Positions 21,512 through 25,000 of a DNA stretch of 25,000 nt are shown here, in pieces. The position numbers and the translations under genes were made by a program. Within the stretch, counting starts at the first letter, position 1, and every line of letters starts with the position of its first letter. This DNA comes from Takakia lepidozioides (lineage: Eukaryota; Streptophyta; Takakiopsida; Takakiales; Takakiaceae): assembly GCA_030704615.1 (NCBI GenBank), contig JAKLZA010000101.1, positions 1-25,000 of the forward strand, in the 5' to 3' direction. The notes beneath the pieces were generated by a model that saw only the letters and a program-made list of their open reading frames with translations, made no database searches and was not told where the DNA came from.

Positions 21512-24500
21512 ATGCAGGTTAGCTTGTCCTCTTGGAATATTAGGGGCCAGGGTTCAGACCAAATGGCCCTTAAAAAAGTCAAGATATCTGCTTGACTTAA
21601 ACCCCTTTATCCCCTCATTAGCTATAGTCTTCATTCAAGAACACAAGCTTTGCGATAGGAAAATTCTCCGGCTTACGAACCAATTGTGGCCTACTTCGTG
21701 GGCTCTGTGGAAGCCATCTTATGAGGGAACAAAGGGAGGGACCGCCATCCTCCTCTCCCCCACCCTCTTTCAATGTCTCGTCAAGGATGAAGTTTGGGAA
21801 CCTGGGAGAGCTCAATTCTGCTTCCTCCGTTTCCCTGATGACAACGACCCCATAGGTTTCTTGAACATTTAACGCTCCTAATGACTCCCTCGAAAGATCG
21901 GCCCTCTGGGATAAAATCTCTCTTGTCATGTCACAGCAAACTGAAATAAGTAGATGGGTTATTTGCTGGGGATTTTAACATGGTGGAGAACGAATGCGAC
22001 AGACTGGGTAGAGGTTCTTATCACCTCGGTTCTGAAGAGGAGTTTTCTTGGAAAAGTTTTACCCAGTCCCACAGCCTTGCAAAATTTGAGAGGCCTTTGG
22101 ACGCCCAGTCTCACTCCAACCCGTTCTTTATCTAGACCAACAACAGGAATATTAATGACCTATGCATGGCTTGTCTTGATAGATTCTACTCATCTCTCTC
22201 TCTCTTTCCCCCTCGACCTGCCTATGCCCTCGGGAACAAATCCCTCAAGGGTTCGATCATGCCCTGGTCTTTGCAACCCTCAGGCTGCCCAACTCTTACC
22301 CTAGAGGAAAAGGATGCTACAGACTTAACTCTTCCCAAGTTCTCCAACAAGCTTCCTTCACTGATGCCCTTAAAAAGGCCTGGATGTCCACGGCTACTCT
22401 TGCCTCTTGCCTAACCCTTAAGTTCCAAGCCAAGCTAGCAGCAACAAGCAAACTAGTCAAGATCTCAGTCGGGAGATTGCGGAAACCCAGAAAAATAAGG
22501 AGATAGCTCTCAAGAAATGCCTTGGGATTTGCCAGAAGAAAATTGAAGCTCGTTCGTGCGATGCCCACACCTTTAATACCTATCTGGAAGCCCGGCTCAA
22601 CCTGGACACCTACAACATTCTCCCAGAAAAGAAAATGAAAATGCAAGCTGGAATTAACTAGTCTACAAAAGGGAAAAGATGTCCAAGTACTTCTTCCAAA
22701 AGTTGAAGCAGCGTAGAGCCAAGCCATTTCCCACCTCTACACTGACCTTCCGGGTTCCTCATCTTCCATCCCTAAACAAATGTGTGCCTCGGCTTTCAAT
22801 CATTTCTCTAAGCTCTTCCTGGTAGATTCTACCCGGTCAAACTAAGAGAATGCCTCCAATGTATCCCCCGGACTCTTCAGCCTCAAGACTCCCCTGAGTT
22901 AGAAGCTGATATGTCCCCACAAGAGCTTGAGGCCGCTCTCAAAGTTTTAAGCAACAACAAAGCACCGGGGCTTGACGGAATGATAGTGGAGTTTACAAGG
23001 CTATGTGGTCAAACCATCTCCACAACTTTTGTGAAATGGCCACTGCCATCAAGACCCAAAGTTTCATGCCTGTTTCTATGACCCAGGGGGTTATCACTCT
23101 TCTCTATAAGAAATGGGACAGGGCAAACATCGGCAACTATAGGCCTATTACCTTGCTAAATGTAGCATACAAGATTATTGCTAAGGCCCTGGCCCTACGC
23201 ATCCAGCCTCTTCTCCCTTCCATGATCAGATCTAGACATGCAGGCTTTGTAAAGGGAAGATACATCCTTGACAACGTGCTATTAGCTCCGGAAGCGAGCA
23301 CCTATGCATCCAATACTGGTCAGGCCTTAGCCCTCTGACTCCTAGACTTCGAAAAGGCTTTTGATAAAGTCGACTGGTCCTTCCTGTTAGCAGTCCTCGA
23401 GAAAGGTGGCCTCCCTCCCTATTTCTGCAAATGGGTGCACATTCTCTTGCAAGGGGCGAGCAGCAGAGTCATTATCAACGGATACCTTTCAAAATCTTTT
23501 CAGCTTCAAAGGTCAGTCAGACAGGGGTGCCCTCTAGCGCCATTCCTTTTCCTGTTTATTGCTGATGCCCTCGGCCACATGCTTCAAAGCAACTACCAAG
23601 GTAAAAGAATTAAAGCTGCAGAACCCAAGAACTGGCCTCTGGAATGAAGTCAAGGACTCTATGTTCGTTGATGATACCTTTTCGTTGCTTCAGGCAGACT
23701 CCTCCTCTCTGGCTGCAGCACAAGATACCCTGTCTCACTTCTGTGCTATCTCAGGGTTCAAAGTAAACTGGTCAAAATCTAAAGCCTTGCTTCTCGGTGC
23801 TCTAAATCCACCAAAGGATCCCCCCCCCCCCCCCCGGACTTGGGGGCAACACCTCGGTCTAGTATGGCTTAGAGATGGAGAGCCTACCACTTTGCTAGGG
23901 CATACTTTTGGCATCAATTTGACAGAAGAACAGCTTATGGGCCCCACTATTCAAAAACTTAAGCGCCAGCTAGCCTACTGGGGGTCTTGCCACCTATCCA
24001 TTACTTGTAGAGCGTTGGTGGCGAATCAAGTTCTGTTGGCCGGTATATGGTACTTCGCCTCCACCTGGGCCCTGAATCCAAAGTAATTAAAGAAGTCAAG
24101 AGGTTAATCCGCAACTCCATCTTGGGGCGGCATCACCTTCCCAGAACAAGACACCTCAAGTGGACTGGGCCCAGATCTGCCTCCCTAAAAAGATGGGGGA
24201 TTGGGAGTCTTGGACCCAGAGATTCAAATCAAGGCGCTTCTTGAGAAATGGATACCAAGATATCTGGGGCCAGAGAGGCTGGTGGAAGCTCATGGTCTCA
24301 AGCACTATCTTCTCCTCCTCACCAATGCTACGTGTTCTCTGGCCAGAATCCAGCCGATGGATCGTCCAAGGGTTCAACCATAAATCCCCTGGCTCCCAGC
24401 TTTGGTCCTCTATATGGAAATCCTGGAGTTGCCTTAGACCTTTTCTACTGAAAAATGAACCCTCATCTTTCCATAAAACCCTGAAACAACACATGTTCCT

Positions 24501-25000
24501 AAATGATCCAACCCCATCAATGCCTGACCGAGGCTCCGCTAGGAGATGGGCTACCTGGGAAACCAGGGGCTTTTCTACTGTTAAACATATCTGGGAAAGC
24601 TCCCCTCAATCCCTTCTTGGGGCTCTGGGTACTAATCGTCTTCGTTCTGGGATATCACGCATTATCCATTCAATCCCACATCCCTGGAAACTTCTGCTGA
24701 AAGATGGCCCGGCCCCTCGTCCTCACCAGTGGGTTCTACCCCACTCTCCCTCACTATAGTCATCTATGTTTCAGGGGTCTCTCCATCTACTATCTCTCGC
24801 TACAGTTTCCAGGCACATGAACTTTCGGGCTGCCTCTCCCTCACTTCCTCGGACACTATCTCAATCCCAAATCACAACACCATCCCGGCCCGTGTCTGCC
24901 ACTGGTCCACCCCGGAAAAAAGCTTCAACCCCACCGTACCAGGAGGCATTCCCATACTAACCTGGTTGAGGAAAGAATCTTTCATTCTGGTTGGGAATTG
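21512..25000 (+). pseudogene. LINE ORF2: endonuclease and reverse transcriptase, broken and incomplete
   Basis: ATG 21512 opens MQVSLSSWNIRGQGS, the usual start of an apurinic-type endonuclease. Further endonuclease marks are IVFIQEHKL, GGTAILLSP, APNDSLERSALWD and GDFNMVENECDRLG (near 21970). Reverse transcriptase follows: NNKAPGLDGM (near 22955), NIGNYRPITLLN, LLDFEKAFDKVDW (23339 on), RQGCPLAPFLF, FVDDTFSLL (23664 on; most relatives have FADD) and GFKVNWSKSKALLLG. After that come pieces of the C-terminal region such as WAQICLPKK and GVLDPEIQIKALLEKW. Breaks include TGA at 23336-23338, a missing base near 22991, frame changes near 21590, 21870, 21950, 23600, 24080 and 24200, and a 16-base C run at 23820-23835. 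The ORF continues past the window. Confidence 0.9.
23820..23835 (+). repeat. Run of 16 C inside the LINE
   Basis: A pure C homopolymer within the reverse transcriptase ORF, just after the GFKVNWSKSK segment. It is probably replication slippage in a dead element, and its length may be unreliable in assembly. Confidence 0.9.

Larger units (their letters stand above)
19850..25000 (+). mobile_element. L1-type LINE retrotransposon, degenerate, cut by the window edge
   Basis: The endonuclease and reverse transcriptase parts of a plant L1-like LINE follow each other on the plus strand, preceded by about 1.6 kb that may be its first ORF. The coding strand is C-rich, unlike the host genes. Many stops and frameshifts show that this copy cannot move by itself. 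The 3' end, poly(A) tail and target-site duplication lie beyond 25000, and the 5' border is uncertain. Confidence 0.85.

Noticed and set aside
1-25000. Search for CRISPR arrays, operons, phage genes, toxin genes or viral insertions
   Set aside because: None seen; the window is plant nuclear DNA with introns and a LINE.

Overview
The window is nuclear DNA from a land plant. Three plant-type genes split by GT-AG introns can be rebuilt exon by exon, and between them lie long non-coding stretches with decayed gene pieces and a rotting LINE. The PPR remnant has wording (LVDMYAKCG, GVKPDHITFV) that is especially common in ferns, lycophytes and mosses, so a seed-free vascular plant is my guess, at low confidence. 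No prokaryotic, organellar or viral gene was seen. Layout: 1-1757, upstream DNA. 1770-4899 (+), a six-exon bZIP transcription factor of the bZIP62-like (group J) type, 729 residues, intact. 4900-5859, spacer with a TATA candidate. 5860-8337 (+), a TenA-family gene of the cysteine-less plant type (thiamin pyrimidine salvage), with a damaged or unusually spliced exon 2/exon 3 junction. 8338-10780, non-coding. 10780-11220 (-), PPR pseudogene. 11388-11703, diverged tandem duplication. About 11905-12010 (-), a tRNA-like SINE candidate. 12599-12686 (-), one orphan exon of a PTI1-like kinase with a one-base frameshift. 12700-15370, non-coding with small repeats. 15821-18491 (+), a six-exon histidine phosphotransfer protein, 153 residues, intact. 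18492-19850, spacer. About 19850-25000 (+), an L1-type LINE with many stops and frameshifts; it runs off the right edge. The three genes share a strand but not a pathway: cytokinin-type phosphorelay (HPt), thiamin salvage (TenA) and transcription (bZIP). They look like ordinary neighbours. I found no convincing new biological system. The items most worth a second look are the TenA exon junction, the isolated kinase exon with perfect splice sites, the SINE candidate and a perfect 18-bp palindrome.
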